Source: Mycolicibacterium hippocampi
GTDB lineage: Bacteria > Actinomycetota > Actinomycetes > Mycobacteriales > Mycobacteriaceae
Length of the DNA stretch: 64,000 bases
Direction of reading: 5' to 3'
NCBI RefSeq assembly: GCF_010723735.1
Contig: NZ_BLLB01000002.1
Span: 2,294,001-2,358,000 of the forward strand
The position numbers and the translations under genes were made by a program. Of this stretch, positions 57,401 through 64,000 are shown piece after piece (the stretch's first letter is position 1; every line of letters starts with the position of its first letter). The notes beneath the pieces were generated by a model that was not told the origin of the DNA, did no database searches, and worked only from the letters and a program-made list of their open reading frames with translations.

Positions 57401-57943
57401 GATCTGCATGCCAGCCAGGCGACCGGCGGACAGGGCATGGTGGGGGTGGTGCGCACCGCACTGCTCACGTTGGCCACCGGTCCCCAAGCCCGCGCCGATG
57501 CCGCCGCCACGCTGCGCAGGAGCGTGGACGCCACCGGTCGGGGTCATATCTGGACGACGCTGGGTCACCTGACGCTGTTGGCCCATCTGGCCGCTGATCA
57601 CCGGTTACCGGAGTTCGCGGACCCGCTGCTGGTCCAGCTCGACCCGTTCCGCGACCGGATCGCGGTGATCGGTCAGGTCGGCCTCGCCGGACCGGTCAGC
57701 CTGGCCACCGCGCGGCTGCACGCGCTGCGGGATGACCGTCAGCGTGCGGCACAGGACGTGGCGTCGGCGCGGGACATCGCCGAGCGCAGCGGCGGCGTGC
57801 CCACGCTGCTGCGGTGCCGGTTGCTGGAGTGTGAGCTGACCGAGCCTGGCCCGGGCAGGTCCGCCCTGGCCCGCACGCTGGCGAGCGACGCCGCGGCGGC
57901 GGGAATGTCCACGGTCGTGCAGGCGGCGCGCGCTCTGGTCTGA
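54491..57943 (+). CDS. SARP-type transcriptional regulator with AAA ATPase domain (AfsR/DnrI-like)
   Basis: A 1150-residue regulator. The N-terminal winged helix (YRLLGPLQVVQGETVLDLGP) and bacterial transcriptional activation domain (to about 250, RLDDELGLEPGPELRALQ) define a SARP. The ATPase has Walker A LSGPPGIGKTRLAEEI near 318-333, VIVDDVQWAD and TGGNPFFVSE. The C-terminal half is TPR-like helical, as in LuxR/LAL-type signal sensors. It ends 96 bp before a dimeric-barrel gene and an FAD oxidoreductase, possible targets. Not recalled in this position in M. tuberculosis. Confidence 0.88.
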   Translation: MRYRLLGPLQVVQGETVLDLGPPKQRAVLAALLLAQGRVVSVDRLIDVVWGDDVPASATAGLQAYVSNLRRILRAGPGDSPMASSVAQPIVRRSPGYYLDVDAETVDLTVFTAGCVRAAAAVEAERWDEVLAEAEAALALVRGELLEDLADGAWVREDAARVAEMSSECLANKVIALLALGRVPRALTEVSRLRERDPFADRGCRLQMLALYRAGRAAEALETYTRHARRLDDELGLEPGPELRALQTAILRQAPELAGWPRSPEWTGAAALPAPEAVSVVETTVEAGPRRVPLVGRGRELARAGEILARASAGATGWLVLSGPPGIGKTRLAEEIAGLVSADGGEVIWVGCPDEGATPPWWPMRQLVRALGGDADDVLEVPPDADPDTARFLVYERIQSLLESTPGLLAVIVDDVQWADTASAGCLAYVAGALRGSRVLLIVTVRDAELTPEVARLLSTVARGEDNRHIDVPALSSADVATLANEVAEEVVTAAEAAELADRTGGNPFFVSEYARLPRAERAGNEIPRAVRSVLDRRLAALDPAVVSVLRTAAVIGDTIDAAAVPLLARATGLDLDTLADHLDEAADERIIVVSHVGDGYGFAHGLLREQLLATMPALRRKRLHAKIAEVLSDDAQQGGPTRRAQHLVAAQPLVEPAEVVRACRVAAEQATAQWSSDIAAGWWQSALDAYDLLPASAREDGERDALTVELLEAHSRAGRGQLVLDSVQRYLGEALRTGRAATAGRVASALLRASGGWPWLAPGHDPGQLITLLERAATPSEDAPASAARVLPALAVGHCYHPDPGIAAELLDRAERLAEAASDPDVLADVLVGRLITYSGVCTLSHQTLSWVRRLNSLRHSRSREDAVIAHSVATMAAMNLADVAGARRHLLEGIAGSEELKLPVLRAQLRWMEAVLAMWVGDFAQAARHHATAAHVHEQTELYEAGSGLLAAASLLRERGGPLDPGWTDLHASQATGGQGMVGVVRTALLTLATGPQARADAAATLRRSVDATGRGHIWTTLGHLTLLAHLAADHRLPEFADPLLVQLDPFRDRIAVIGQVGLAGPVSLATARLHALRDDRQRAAQDVASARDIAERSGGVPTLLRCRLLECELTEPGPGRSALARTLASDAAAAGMSTVVQAARALV

Positions 57944-58039
57944 CCCCCTGCGGCCATTGCTCTGGCCCGTGTCGAAGAGGACGATGGAGTGGTCCGGCGG
58001 CGCCGCTGGGACGCTGCCGAGGACCACGGAGGCAGACCC

Positions 58040-58660
58040 ATGTACGCACGCAGTTCCACTATTCACGCGCGGTCCTCGGAGATCGACGCCGGCATCGCCT
58101 ACATTCACGACACGGTCTGGCCGGCGCTGTCCGGTCTCGACGGCTACGTCGGGTTGTCCCTGCTCGTGGACCGGCTGACCGGTCGATGCATCGCGACCAC
58201 CGCCTGGCAGTCCGAGGAGGCGATGCACGCCAGCGGCCCGGTCACCAGCGACCTGCGCGACCGGGCTGCGGCGATTCTCGGCGGCAGCCCCACCGTCGAC
58301 GAGTGGGAGATCGCCGCTCTGCACCGGCATCACCACTCGGCACCGGGGGCGTGCGTCCGGGTGACCTGGGCCCGGGTCGATTCCGAGCTGGCCGATCGCG
58401 CGATCGACGGCTACCGGATGGCCACCATCCCCGCGCTGGAAGAGCTCGACGGATTCTGCAGCGCCAGCCTGCTGGTGGACCGGGACTCCGGCTTCGGCGT
58501 CGCATCGGTGACGTTCGACAGCCCCGAGGCGATGAGGCGCAGCCGGATCGCGACCGATGCGCTCAAGCTCGCCACCGCCCGTGACACCGGCGCCGAGGTG
58601 CTCGACGAATGCGAGTTCGACCTGGTGCTGGCACATCTGCGGGTCCCCGAGATGGCCTGA
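58040..58660 (+). CDS. Protein with two dimeric alpha/beta-barrel (ABM-like) modules
   Basis: A 206-residue protein built from two similar halves. Half one reads ARSSTIHARSSEIDAGIAYI then GLSLLVDRLTGRCIATTAW; half two reads VDSELADRAIDGYRMATIP then SASLLVDRDSGFGVASVTF, each ending EEAM or EAMRRSR. This tandem ferredoxin-like pattern fits antibiotic-biosynthesis monooxygenase-type or stress-response dimeric barrels. ATG at 58040 has GGAGGCAG upstream. It is between the SARP regulator and the FAD oxidoreductase. Confidence 0.75.
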   Translation: MYARSSTIHARSSEIDAGIAYIHDTVWPALSGLDGYVGLSLLVDRLTGRCIATTAWQSEEAMHASGPVTSDLRDRAAAILGGSPTVDEWEIAALHRHHHSAPGACVRVTWARVDSELADRAIDGYRMATIPALEELDGFCSASLLVDRDSGFGVASVTFDSPEAMRRSRIATDALKLATARDTGAEVLDECEFDLVLAHLRVPEMA

Positions 58661-58671
58661 CCCGGGGTGAC

Positions 58672-58723
58672 TTCGGCGTAGCTGGTCACCGCGGGGGTGA
58701 CGAAGCACGCCGAAACCGCTTGG
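58672..58723. repeat. Intergenic repeat, copy 2, in an imperfect hairpin
   Basis: Arms TTCGGCGTAGCTGGTCACC (58672-58690) and GGTGACGAAGCACGCCGAA (58696-58714) pair over 19 bp with four mismatches. The 27 bp at 58697-58723 match the copy at 22,609. Both lie just beyond gene stops. A T-run (TTTTTTC) follows this copy, so it could end the upstream transcript. Confidence 0.6.
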
Positions 58724-58805
58724 TTTTTTCTTGGTGTCGTAGACCAAGGGTCCGCCAAGTCCGCTGGGTGATGCTTCTCGTCGAGCATTCCCAGAAAGGA
58801 CTTCG

Positions 58806-60185
58806 ATGACGACACCAACCAATCTGACCTGCGATGAGGTGCTGCGCACGCTGCGTGATCAGGTCGCGACACCCGTGGCACTGCCCGGAGAGCCGGGCTA
58901 CGAGCGGTGCACGCCGTGGAACGTCGCGGCGCCTGTGACCCCGGCGGCGGTCGTGCTGGCGACCTCGCCCGAGGATGTGGCGGGCACGGTCAGGTTCGCA
59001 GCCGCCCACGGTTTCTCGGTCACCGTCCAGGCGACCGGGCACGGCGCCGTCGGGGTGGGGCGGGACACGATCCTGGTGCAGACCTCGGCGATGAGGCACT
59101 GCGAGGTCGACGTCGTACACCGCACGGCGCGGGTGGGGGCCGGCGCGCGGTGGCAGGATGTGCTCGAGGCGGCCACCCCGCACGGCCTTGCGCCGCTGTG
59201 CGGTTCGGCACCGGGCGTCGGAGTGGTCGGCTATCTCACCGGCGGCGGGATCGGGCCGCTGGTGCGCACCGTCGGGCTGTCGGCCGATCACGTGCGGGCC
59301 TTCGACGTGGTCACCGGGGAGGGTCGGCTGTTGCACGCCACGCCGGACGAGAACGCCGACCTGTTCTGGGGCCTGCGCGGCGGCAAGGCCACGCTCGGCA
59401 TCGTCACCGCGGTCGAGATCGACCTGTTGCCGATCGAACAGTTCTACGGCGGCGCAGTCTATTTCGACGGCGCCGACGTGACCGCGGTGCTGCACGAGTG
59501 GGCGGCCTGGAGCGTCCAGCTGCCCGAGACGATCAACACGTCGATCGCGGTACAGCAGCTGCCACCGCTGCCGGGGGTTCCCGAAGCCCTGGCCGGCCGG
59601 ATGACGGTCGCGGTGCGCTACACCGCGGTGGGAGATTTCGCGGAGGCCGAGCGGGCGCTGGAGCCGATGCGAACGGTGGCGACGCCGCTGATGGACACCG
59701 TGGGGGTGCTGCCGTATGCCGCTATCGGCGCGGTACACGCCGACCCGGTGGATCCGATGCCGATCAACGAGGACCAGGCGTTGCTGACGGCACTGCCCGC
59801 CGAGGCGGTGGATGCGCTGCTCGCAGCCGCAGGCCCCGGTTCAGGCTCCCCGCAGGCGATTGTCGAGCTTCGGTTGCTCGGAGGAGCGCTGGCGCGTGAG
59901 CCGCGGCACCGCAGCGCGTTCTGCCAGCGCGACGCCGCGTTCTCACTCGCGGTCATCGGCGCGCTCATCCCGGAGATCGCCGACATGGTGATCGGCCACG
60001 CCTCGTCGGTGGTCCACGCCGTCGCACCGTGGTCGACCGGGGGGCAGATGGCGAACTTCGCGCCGTCGTATGACCCGGCGCGCCCGTCGCGGGTCTACAA
60101 CGACGACACCCGGTACTGGCTGGCGGCGTTGGCTGAGCGCTACGACCCGGCCCGGGTGCTGGCCACCGGCCAGGTGGTGCGCTGA
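58806..60185 (+). CDS. FAD-binding oxidoreductase (berberine bridge enzyme-like)
   Basis: A 459-residue flavoenzyme. The FAD-linking His is expected in VQATGHGAVGVG (about residue 80). The nucleotide-binding stretch PLCGSAPGVGVVGYLTGGGIG is followed by GLRGGKATLGIVTAVEIDL and a BBE-type end YNDDTRYWLAALAERYDP with DPARVLATG. The usual second FAD-linking Cys of the CPTVG motif is Ala here, so attachment is probably through His only. Substrate unknown. ATG at 58806 follows GAAAGGA. Confidence 0.88.
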   Translation: MTTPTNLTCDEVLRTLRDQVATPVALPGEPGYERCTPWNVAAPVTPAAVVLATSPEDVAGTVRFAAAHGFSVTVQATGHGAVGVGRDTILVQTSAMRHCEVDVVHRTARVGAGARWQDVLEAATPHGLAPLCGSAPGVGVVGYLTGGGIGPLVRTVGLSADHVRAFDVVTGEGRLLHATPDENADLFWGLRGGKATLGIVTAVEIDLLPIEQFYGGAVYFDGADVTAVLHEWAAWSVQLPETINTSIAVQQLPPLPGVPEALAGRMTVAVRYTAVGDFAEAERALEPMRTVATPLMDTVGVLPYAAIGAVHADPVDPMPINEDQALLTALPAEAVDALLAAAGPGSGSPQAIVELRLLGGALAREPRHRSAFCQRDAAFSLAVIGALIPEIADMVIGHASSVVHAVAPWSTGGQMANFAPSYDPARPSRVYNDDTRYWLAALAERYDPARVLATGQVVR

Positions 60186-60193
60186 CCGTTTCC

Positions 60194-60257
60194 CCGCGAG
60201 CGCGCGTGTCTGCCCGTCGCCGCGCCGGAAATCGTGTGCAAACGCGCGCGCTCGCGG
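60194..60257. repeat. Gene-end hairpin before the tRNA gene
   Basis: Arms CCGCGAGCGCGCGTGT (60194-60209) and ACGCGCGCGCTCGCGG (60242-60257) pair over 16 bp with one G-T pair and a 32-base loop. It directly follows the FAD oxidoreductase and is probably its terminator. Same class as the hairpins at 5,058, 27,703 and 31,828. Confidence 0.65.
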
Positions 60258-60325
60258 CCCGCGAGGGTGCCTGAACAGGCGATTTGGAGGCGGCGCGGCA
60301 GCATGGGTAACCTTGCGTTCACCAT

Positions 60326-60402
60326 CGCGGGGTGGAGCAGCTCGGTAGCTCGCTGGGCTCATAACCCAGAGGTCGCAGGTTCGAATCCTGTCCCCGCTAC
60401 CA
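60326..60402 (+). tRNA. Initiator tRNA-Met (anticodon CAT), CCA encoded
   Basis: A 77-nt cloverleaf with acceptor start CGCGGGG, D-loop AGCTCGGTA, anticodon stem CTGGG/CCCAG, loop CTCATAA (anticodon at 60360-60362) and T-arm GCAGG-TTCGAAT-CCTGT. It is the initiator type: position 1 (C) is unpaired with position 72 (T), and three G-C pairs close the anticodon stem. An island with different composition starts just downstream, so this 3' end is probably an attachment site. Confidence 0.95.
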
Positions 60403-60405
60403 GGT

Positions 60406-60441
60406 AAAACGGCCCTCGGAGGTAACTCCGGGGGCCGTTTT
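60406..60441 (+). terminator. Intrinsic terminator of the tRNA gene
   Basis: AAAACGGCCC-T-CGGAG and CTCCG-G-GGGCCGTTTT form a stem with a GTAA loop, ending in a T-run on the plus strand. It starts 4 bp after the tRNA CCA end. Confidence 0.85.
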
Positions 60442-60447
60442 CATTGG

Positions 60448-60470
60448 TTTTGGGAACACTTTTGGGAACA
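60448..60470. repeat. Direct repeats TTTTGGGAACA near the tRNA attachment region
   Basis: Two exact copies of TTTTGGGAACA are at 60448-60458 and 60460-60470, a 12-bp period. They lie between the tRNA terminator and the island genes, where integrase arm-binding sites are usually found. No integrase gene is seen in the window. The rest of the gap to 60,667 shows no gene I can support. Confidence 0.5.
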
Positions 60471-60667
60471 TTAGCTTGACTAAGTATTCGAGTTGGTAAA
60501 TCACGCGGACCCCGCAAAGCAGGCACCAATCGCAAGTCGAGTGCCCCGCGGCGGCAAGCTGAAAGAAGGAAGGCGTCGAACACGTCATCTCGCTGTCCCG
60601 TCCGATATGGTCAGCGCGAACAGCCACCCGCTAATTCTCCACTTGCGGGGAGGAGGGGCAGAAGGAC

Positions 60668-62497
60668 ATGTGGATATCGAGGATTAGGATCACCGGCGGT
60701 TTCCTGAACGGCCTCGACGTGTCCTTGGCGAAGGGGCTGAATGTTGTCGTGGGCCCCCGAGGTGTAGGCAAGACGACATTTCTCGAACTTCTGCGTCACG
60801 CTGTTGGAGCCCAACACGCTGAGCAGAGCCCAGCTGCAGAGCGGAGTCGCCAGGCATTTCTCGACGCTGTGCTCGGCGCTGGCGAGGTGATCGTCGACGT
60901 CGAGTCCGACGACGGTGGTTTACATCTCGTCGTGGATGCACAAGGCGGAGGGCGGCGTCACGACCTTTCACATCTGGTTCTTGTGTTGGGTCAGAATGAG
61001 TTGGAGGAGATCGCCTCCGATGCGGCGAGTCGGTTGAATCTGCTTGACCTGCGCACCGGTTCGTCGACGGACATTCCCGATCGCGATCGAGCAGCAGATA
61101 TCAGCGAAGAAATCTTCGATTTGAGAAGAGAATTAGAGGATCGCCGCGAAGAGGCGGCCAAGCGTAGTCGTCTGACGGCCGACCGCGAGCTACTCAGGTC
61201 GCAAGAGGCTTCCCTCCTGGGGAAAAACTCAGCTCTACTGGCAGGGGAGCGAGACCGACTCCGTGTTGCTGAGGAGTTGGTCATGCAGACAGGCCAAACT
61301 CTGCAGCGGATACAATCCGTGAGCGTTGATGTCGAGGATCTGGTTGAAACCCATGTGCGCCATATTGATCGTATGGTTCGGACAGCCGAACTGGCTGTAT
61401 CCCTTCTGAGTTCGAACGAGGTTGTGAACGCACTGGATAAAGCGGTCACGCTGTCTCGGGATGCTTCCTCGGTTTTGGAGTTCGCTAGCGAAAGACTCCA
61501 GGACATCGCTGCGGCAACAGAGCAAGACAACATCACGGCGCGAGGTGTTGCCGCGCCAATCAGGGACGAACTCGATCAGGCCGAGGCGGGCTTAGGGCAA
61601 ATTACAGCGCAACTCCGCAATATTGAAACCGCACTCCGAAATCTCGATGAGAATGATTTGGCAATTGGCGCTCTAGAAGCGCGTCGCGCACGCCTTTCAG
61701 AGCGGCGTGCCGATGAGTTTCATCAAGCGGAGCGCGCTGAAGAACTTCTGTACGAGACTCGGGCGGCCGTCGCGCGAGCGACGACATCCCAGATTGCGAA
61801 TAATGTTGTCGTAGCAGTCGACCATCTTGCTGATTCCAGCGAGTTCCGCCGATTCCTACAGGGGGCTGTCCGGCGCTCTGGCACTCGAACTAATATCGTT
61901 GACGCCGTAGCGGAGCGCGTGTTGCCGAGGCAGCTGCTTGAAATCATCGAGAACAACGACGCGAATAGCCTTGCCGCTATTGCCGGTATCGCAGTAGACC
62001 AAGCGCGCCGGCTGATCGAAAATTTGGATGACCGCGAAATTGTCCATGGACTTAGCCGGGCTCGTTTGACCGATAGCGTCGATTTTCGCCTTCGGGATGG
62101 TTCGGTTGATAAGAGTGTAGATGAGCTGTCCACTGGGCAAAAGTGTGCAGTGACGCTTCCAATAGTTCTATCTGAGCAGAAGCGAACACTGATCTTGGAC
62201 CAGCCGGAGGACCACTTGGACAATGCTTTTCTTGTGACAAACATAGTTTCTGGCCTTCGAGCTAGGCGAGAGCACGGAGCTCAGACGATCGTCGCGACGC
62301 ACAACGCCAACATTCCCGTCTTGGGCTCAGCAGACAACGTCGTCGTTCTAAAAAGCGATGGCAAGTCGGGCAGTGTGGACGTGCAGGGAGCCTTCGACGA
62401 CGACGAGATCGTTGATCGGGTCACGCGCCTGATGGAAGGTGGACGTGACGCATTTGCGCGCCGTTCGACGTTCTACGCCGAACACGGCGGTATTTAG
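60668..62497 (+). CDS. SMC/TrlF-like ABC ATPase, first gene of island cassette
   Basis: A 609-residue ATPase of the RecF/SMC type. Walker A GPRGVGKTT is at 29-37, a Q-loop LGQNELEEI at 108-116, a predicted coiled coil (about 145-210 and 300-370) in the middle, signature LSTGQKCAV at 487-495, Walker B LILDQPEDHLD at 508-518, and the switch His in VATHNANIPVLG (His545). The DQPED and THNANIPVLG motifs are typical of TrlF-like and RloC/AAA_13 proteins linked to phage defence, but no PHP or HEPN nuclease domain is visible. GAAGGA lies before the ATG. Low GC suggests transfer. Confidence 0.88.
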   Translation: MWISRIRITGGFLNGLDVSLAKGLNVVVGPRGVGKTTFLELLRHAVGAQHAEQSPAAERSRQAFLDAVLGAGEVIVDVESDDGGLHLVVDAQGGGRRHDLSHLVLVLGQNELEEIASDAASRLNLLDLRTGSSTDIPDRDRAADISEEIFDLRRELEDRREEAAKRSRLTADRELLRSQEASLLGKNSALLAGERDRLRVAEELVMQTGQTLQRIQSVSVDVEDLVETHVRHIDRMVRTAELAVSLLSSNEVVNALDKAVTLSRDASSVLEFASERLQDIAAATEQDNITARGVAAPIRDELDQAEAGLGQITAQLRNIETALRNLDENDLAIGALEARRARLSERRADEFHQAERAEELLYETRAAVARATTSQIANNVVVAVDHLADSSEFRRFLQGAVRRSGTRTNIVDAVAERVLPRQLLEIIENNDANSLAAIAGIAVDQARRLIENLDDREIVHGLSRARLTDSVDFRLRDGSVDKSVDELSTGQKCAVTLPIVLSEQKRTLILDQPEDHLDNAFLVTNIVSGLRARREHGAQTIVATHNANIPVLGSADNVVVLKSDGKSGSVDVQGAFDDDEIVDRVTRLMEGGRDAFARRSTFYAEHGGI

Positions 62498-63381
62498 TGA
62501 GCGACGGACCGCAGTCGCAACTGAGCGGATTGCGTTCAGGACCGCCGAGTGAGCGCGCACGATCAGTGGCTTGGCTACTGCAGCATCCGCAGCAGATAAG
62601 CACACGCGACCTTATTCAGGCGATACAGGCCGAAACTGTTCCGCGATTGCGGAAAACGTTGATCGAAGTCTTGGAAATCAGACAGAAGGCATCCGTGTCG
62701 GGAGCCGGCGACCGGGAAGAAGTGGACACCGGGGTTGACGGTACATCTCAGCGCTCGTCACTCCCGGATCACGCCGATGTCGCAGCACTGATTCGTCATG
62801 AACTGTCGGGACCAGTCGGTTGGATTCGGCTGGCGGCAGCGGACGAAATTCCGTCGTTTGCAACGAGCATGACCAACGATGCGATCCGCAAGTTGCAGCG
62901 GCGGATTGATGGGCTGGTAACAATGATCAAGGCAAGCGAACCTTTGAAAATTCAACGGTTGAGCTTGCCGCATGTCCTAATCGAGAACTGGCCCTATACA
63001 CGCGACTCGGTGTTGATCTCGCCCGCAAACGATGCGTCCAGCGATGACATCGATACGGATGAGGGTCTCTTCGCCCTGATGCTGTCGAACATATTCCAGA
63101 ACGCTATGGACGCTGCGCTGGAGGTCGAGGACGAACCGAAAATTCATATCGCATGGGGATGCACCGAGCGGGACTTCTGGGTCAGGGTGACGAACCCGTT
63201 TAAGGGCGATCGGCTCTCACTTGATGACGTTGTGCCAGTTGGTAGTTCGTCCAAGAAAGCACATCAAGGTCGAGGCCTCGCTTTGATCAGGACTGTTGGC
63301 GATCGTCTGGGTTTAAGAGTCTCGCTTGAGGGCGTGAGCGGGACTGCGTCATTTACATTCAGTGGAGAGCGTTGGAATTGA
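62497..63381 (+). CDS. Soluble histidine kinase-like GHKL ATPase, second gene of island cassette
   Basis: A 294-residue protein without membrane segments. Its N-terminus (about 18-64, SVAWLLQHPQQISTRDLIQA) looks HEAT-like. A phosphoacceptor region ALIRHELSGPVGWIRLAAAD offers His101. The ATPase part has N-box LSNIFQNAMDAALE (197-209), a reduced G1 (VTNPF at 231, Asn replacing the usual Asp), and G2 HQGRGLALIRTVGD (256-269). The GTG start shares one base with the ATPase stop, and its own TGA overlaps the next gene's TTG. It therefore belongs to the cassette and probably signals to the next gene's receiver. Confidence 0.82.
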   Translation: MSDGPQSQLSGLRSGPPSERARSVAWLLQHPQQISTRDLIQAIQAETVPRLRKTLIEVLEIRQKASVSGAGDREEVDTGVDGTSQRSSLPDHADVAALIRHELSGPVGWIRLAAADEIPSFATSMTNDAIRKLQRRIDGLVTMIKASEPLKIQRLSLPHVLIENWPYTRDSVLISPANDASSDDIDTDEGLFALMLSNIFQNAMDAALEVEDEPKIHIAWGCTERDFWVRVTNPFKGDRLSLDDVVPVGSSSKKAHQGRGLALIRTVGDRLGLRVSLEGVSGTASFTFSGERWN

Positions 63382-64000
63382 CCAATCCTTTGGCGGTCCT
63401 CGTTGAGGACGATCAACAGCAGCTTGAAATATCGAAACGTGAAATGCAGACGGCCGGATTTGAGGTTCGCGATTTCGACGCCGTCGCCCCAGTGCTGGAT
63501 TATTTACAAAGTTCCACGGAGCTCGTCGATCTTTTCGTATTAGACCGTCGGCTCCCAGTCAACTTCGGTGACGCCGCGGGTGACGAACTCGGCGACGAAC
63601 TGTTACGGGCTGTTCGCGCTGCGTATCCAGACGCACGGCTCATCGTGTTCACCGGATATGCCAGCGTGCCCCACCTGCAGCAGGCGCTCGAAGGCGGTGG
63701 GTCGCTGCCATCTCACGGTGGTCCGGCCCTGGACCGGATCACCGTTCTTGAGAAGCATCAATCGCTCGAGTTCCGAAAGCACGTCATTGAATTTCGGCAG
63801 CTGCTTCAGCTACTCAACGACATCGAAATCACCACCGAAGACCCAGCTGAGTCGCTGACTGCACTGGACAAGCGCCTGCTGCGAAGGCTTGCATTCTCTT
63901 ACCACGCCGTGTCGGTTTCAGCCTTGTCGCTCAGCGGAGGATTAACCGGGGCAAGAGTGTGGAAATGTGTGCTGAGAGGCCAGGAAGGGCTCCTAGCGAC
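63378..64000 (+). CDS. Response regulator with C-terminal possible kinase-like domain (3' end outside window)
   Basis: Open to the window edge; 207 residues visible. TTG at 63378 overlaps the previous stop (TTGA) and is required because the receiver strand LAVLVEDD starts at residue 5. Acidic pair Asp11/Asp12, phosphoacceptor Asp56 in FVLDRRLP, Thr92 in VFTGYA and Lys126 in VLEKHQ form a full receiver domain. After a helical linker comes LSLSGGLTGARVWKCVLRG (about 183-201), which resembles the glycine-rich loop of phosphotransferase/choline kinase-like folds such as TCAD9-type domains. The identity of that second domain is tentative because it is cut off. Confidence 0.78.
   Translation, partial: MTNPLAVLVEDDQQQLEISKREMQTAGFEVRDFDAVAPVLDYLQSSTELVDLFVLDRRLPVNFGDAAGDELGDELLRAVRAAYPDARLIVFTGYASVPHLQQALEGGGSLPSHGGPALDRITVLEKHQSLEFRKHVIEFRQLLQLLNDIEITTEDPAESLTALDKRLLRRLAFSYHAVSVSALSLSGGLTGARVWKCVLRGQEGLLA

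Noticed and set aside
60359..60583. Minus-strand open frame ending VAGTGFEPATSGL, running across the tRNA
   Set aside because: GTGFEPATSGL is the well-known artefact of reading antisense through the tRNA T-arm. The frame has no domain and overlaps the tRNA and its terminator; at most it is a remnant of an integrase end.
63568..63858. 96-codon plus-strand open frame
   Set aside because: Out of frame inside the response regulator gene, whose receiver residues are intact in the other frame.

Overview
The window is a GC-rich actinobacterial chromosome segment. Gene content and order match the Mycobacterium tuberculosis H37Rv block running roughly from Rv3232c (ppk2) down to Rv3193c, recalled from memory rather than searched. 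The extra genes (a VanW protein, a second 3-dehydroquinate dehydratase, a DUF2071 protein, a DoxX protein, a SARP regulator) point to a fast-growing Mycolicibacterium-type species; that placement is inference.

Layout. 1-5.1 kb: the end of ppk2, a VanW-family envelope protein, a small DUF gene, and the oxidoreductase/desA3 desaturase pair, each preceded by a matching palindromic operator. 5.1-13.8 kb: aldo/keto reductase, rsgA-aroA, an SRAP abasic-site protein, a methyltransferase, a DUF2071 protein, and a minus-strand operon of two membrane proteins, a YbaK deacylase and an SDR. 13.9-17.4 kb: sigH-rshA, the tiny ribosomal protein bL37, a biotinyl protein, pdtaS and whiB1 with its CRP box. 17.7-25.4 kb: lipid kinase, aroQ, a GNAT-entC-gpm2 operon, an orphan ParA, a beta-propeller protein and rhlE. 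25.6-34.5 kb: ferritin-like protein, MmpS-like protein, fasR, a DUF3152 protease-like protein, moeZ, an alkyltransferase-like protein with lipV, and a TetR/hydrolase pair. 34.5-46.6 kb: a DNA-repair and redox block (adnA-adnB, a K+ channel-like protein, nudC, mycoredoxin, uvrD2) ending in whiB7 with its attenuated leader. 46.6-60.2 kb: ABC1 kinase, a cyclodehydratase-like protein, a DUF2342 protein, a PDZ/Lon-type protease, a UPF0182 protein, then a SARP-ATPase regulator, a dimeric-barrel protein and an FAD oxidoreductase.

At 60,326 an initiator tRNA gene ends the syntenic backbone. Beyond its terminator the composition changes (the 60-base row at 61,081 has 26 G/C) and three tightly coupled genes begin: an SMC/TrlF-like ABC ATPase, a soluble histidine kinase, and a response regulator running into a possible kinase-like domain cut by the window edge. 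Start and stop codons overlap at both junctions. This is the best candidate for an undescribed system: a tRNA-linked genomic island carrying an ATPase-plus-phosphorelay module that resembles anti-phage or conflict systems in architecture. Function is not shown by sequence alone.

Intergenic hairpins without U-tracts recur at gene ends (5.1, 27.7, 31.8, 60.2 kb). A second related repeat occurs at 22.6 and 58.7 kb. No CRISPR array, insertion sequence or rRNA was seen.
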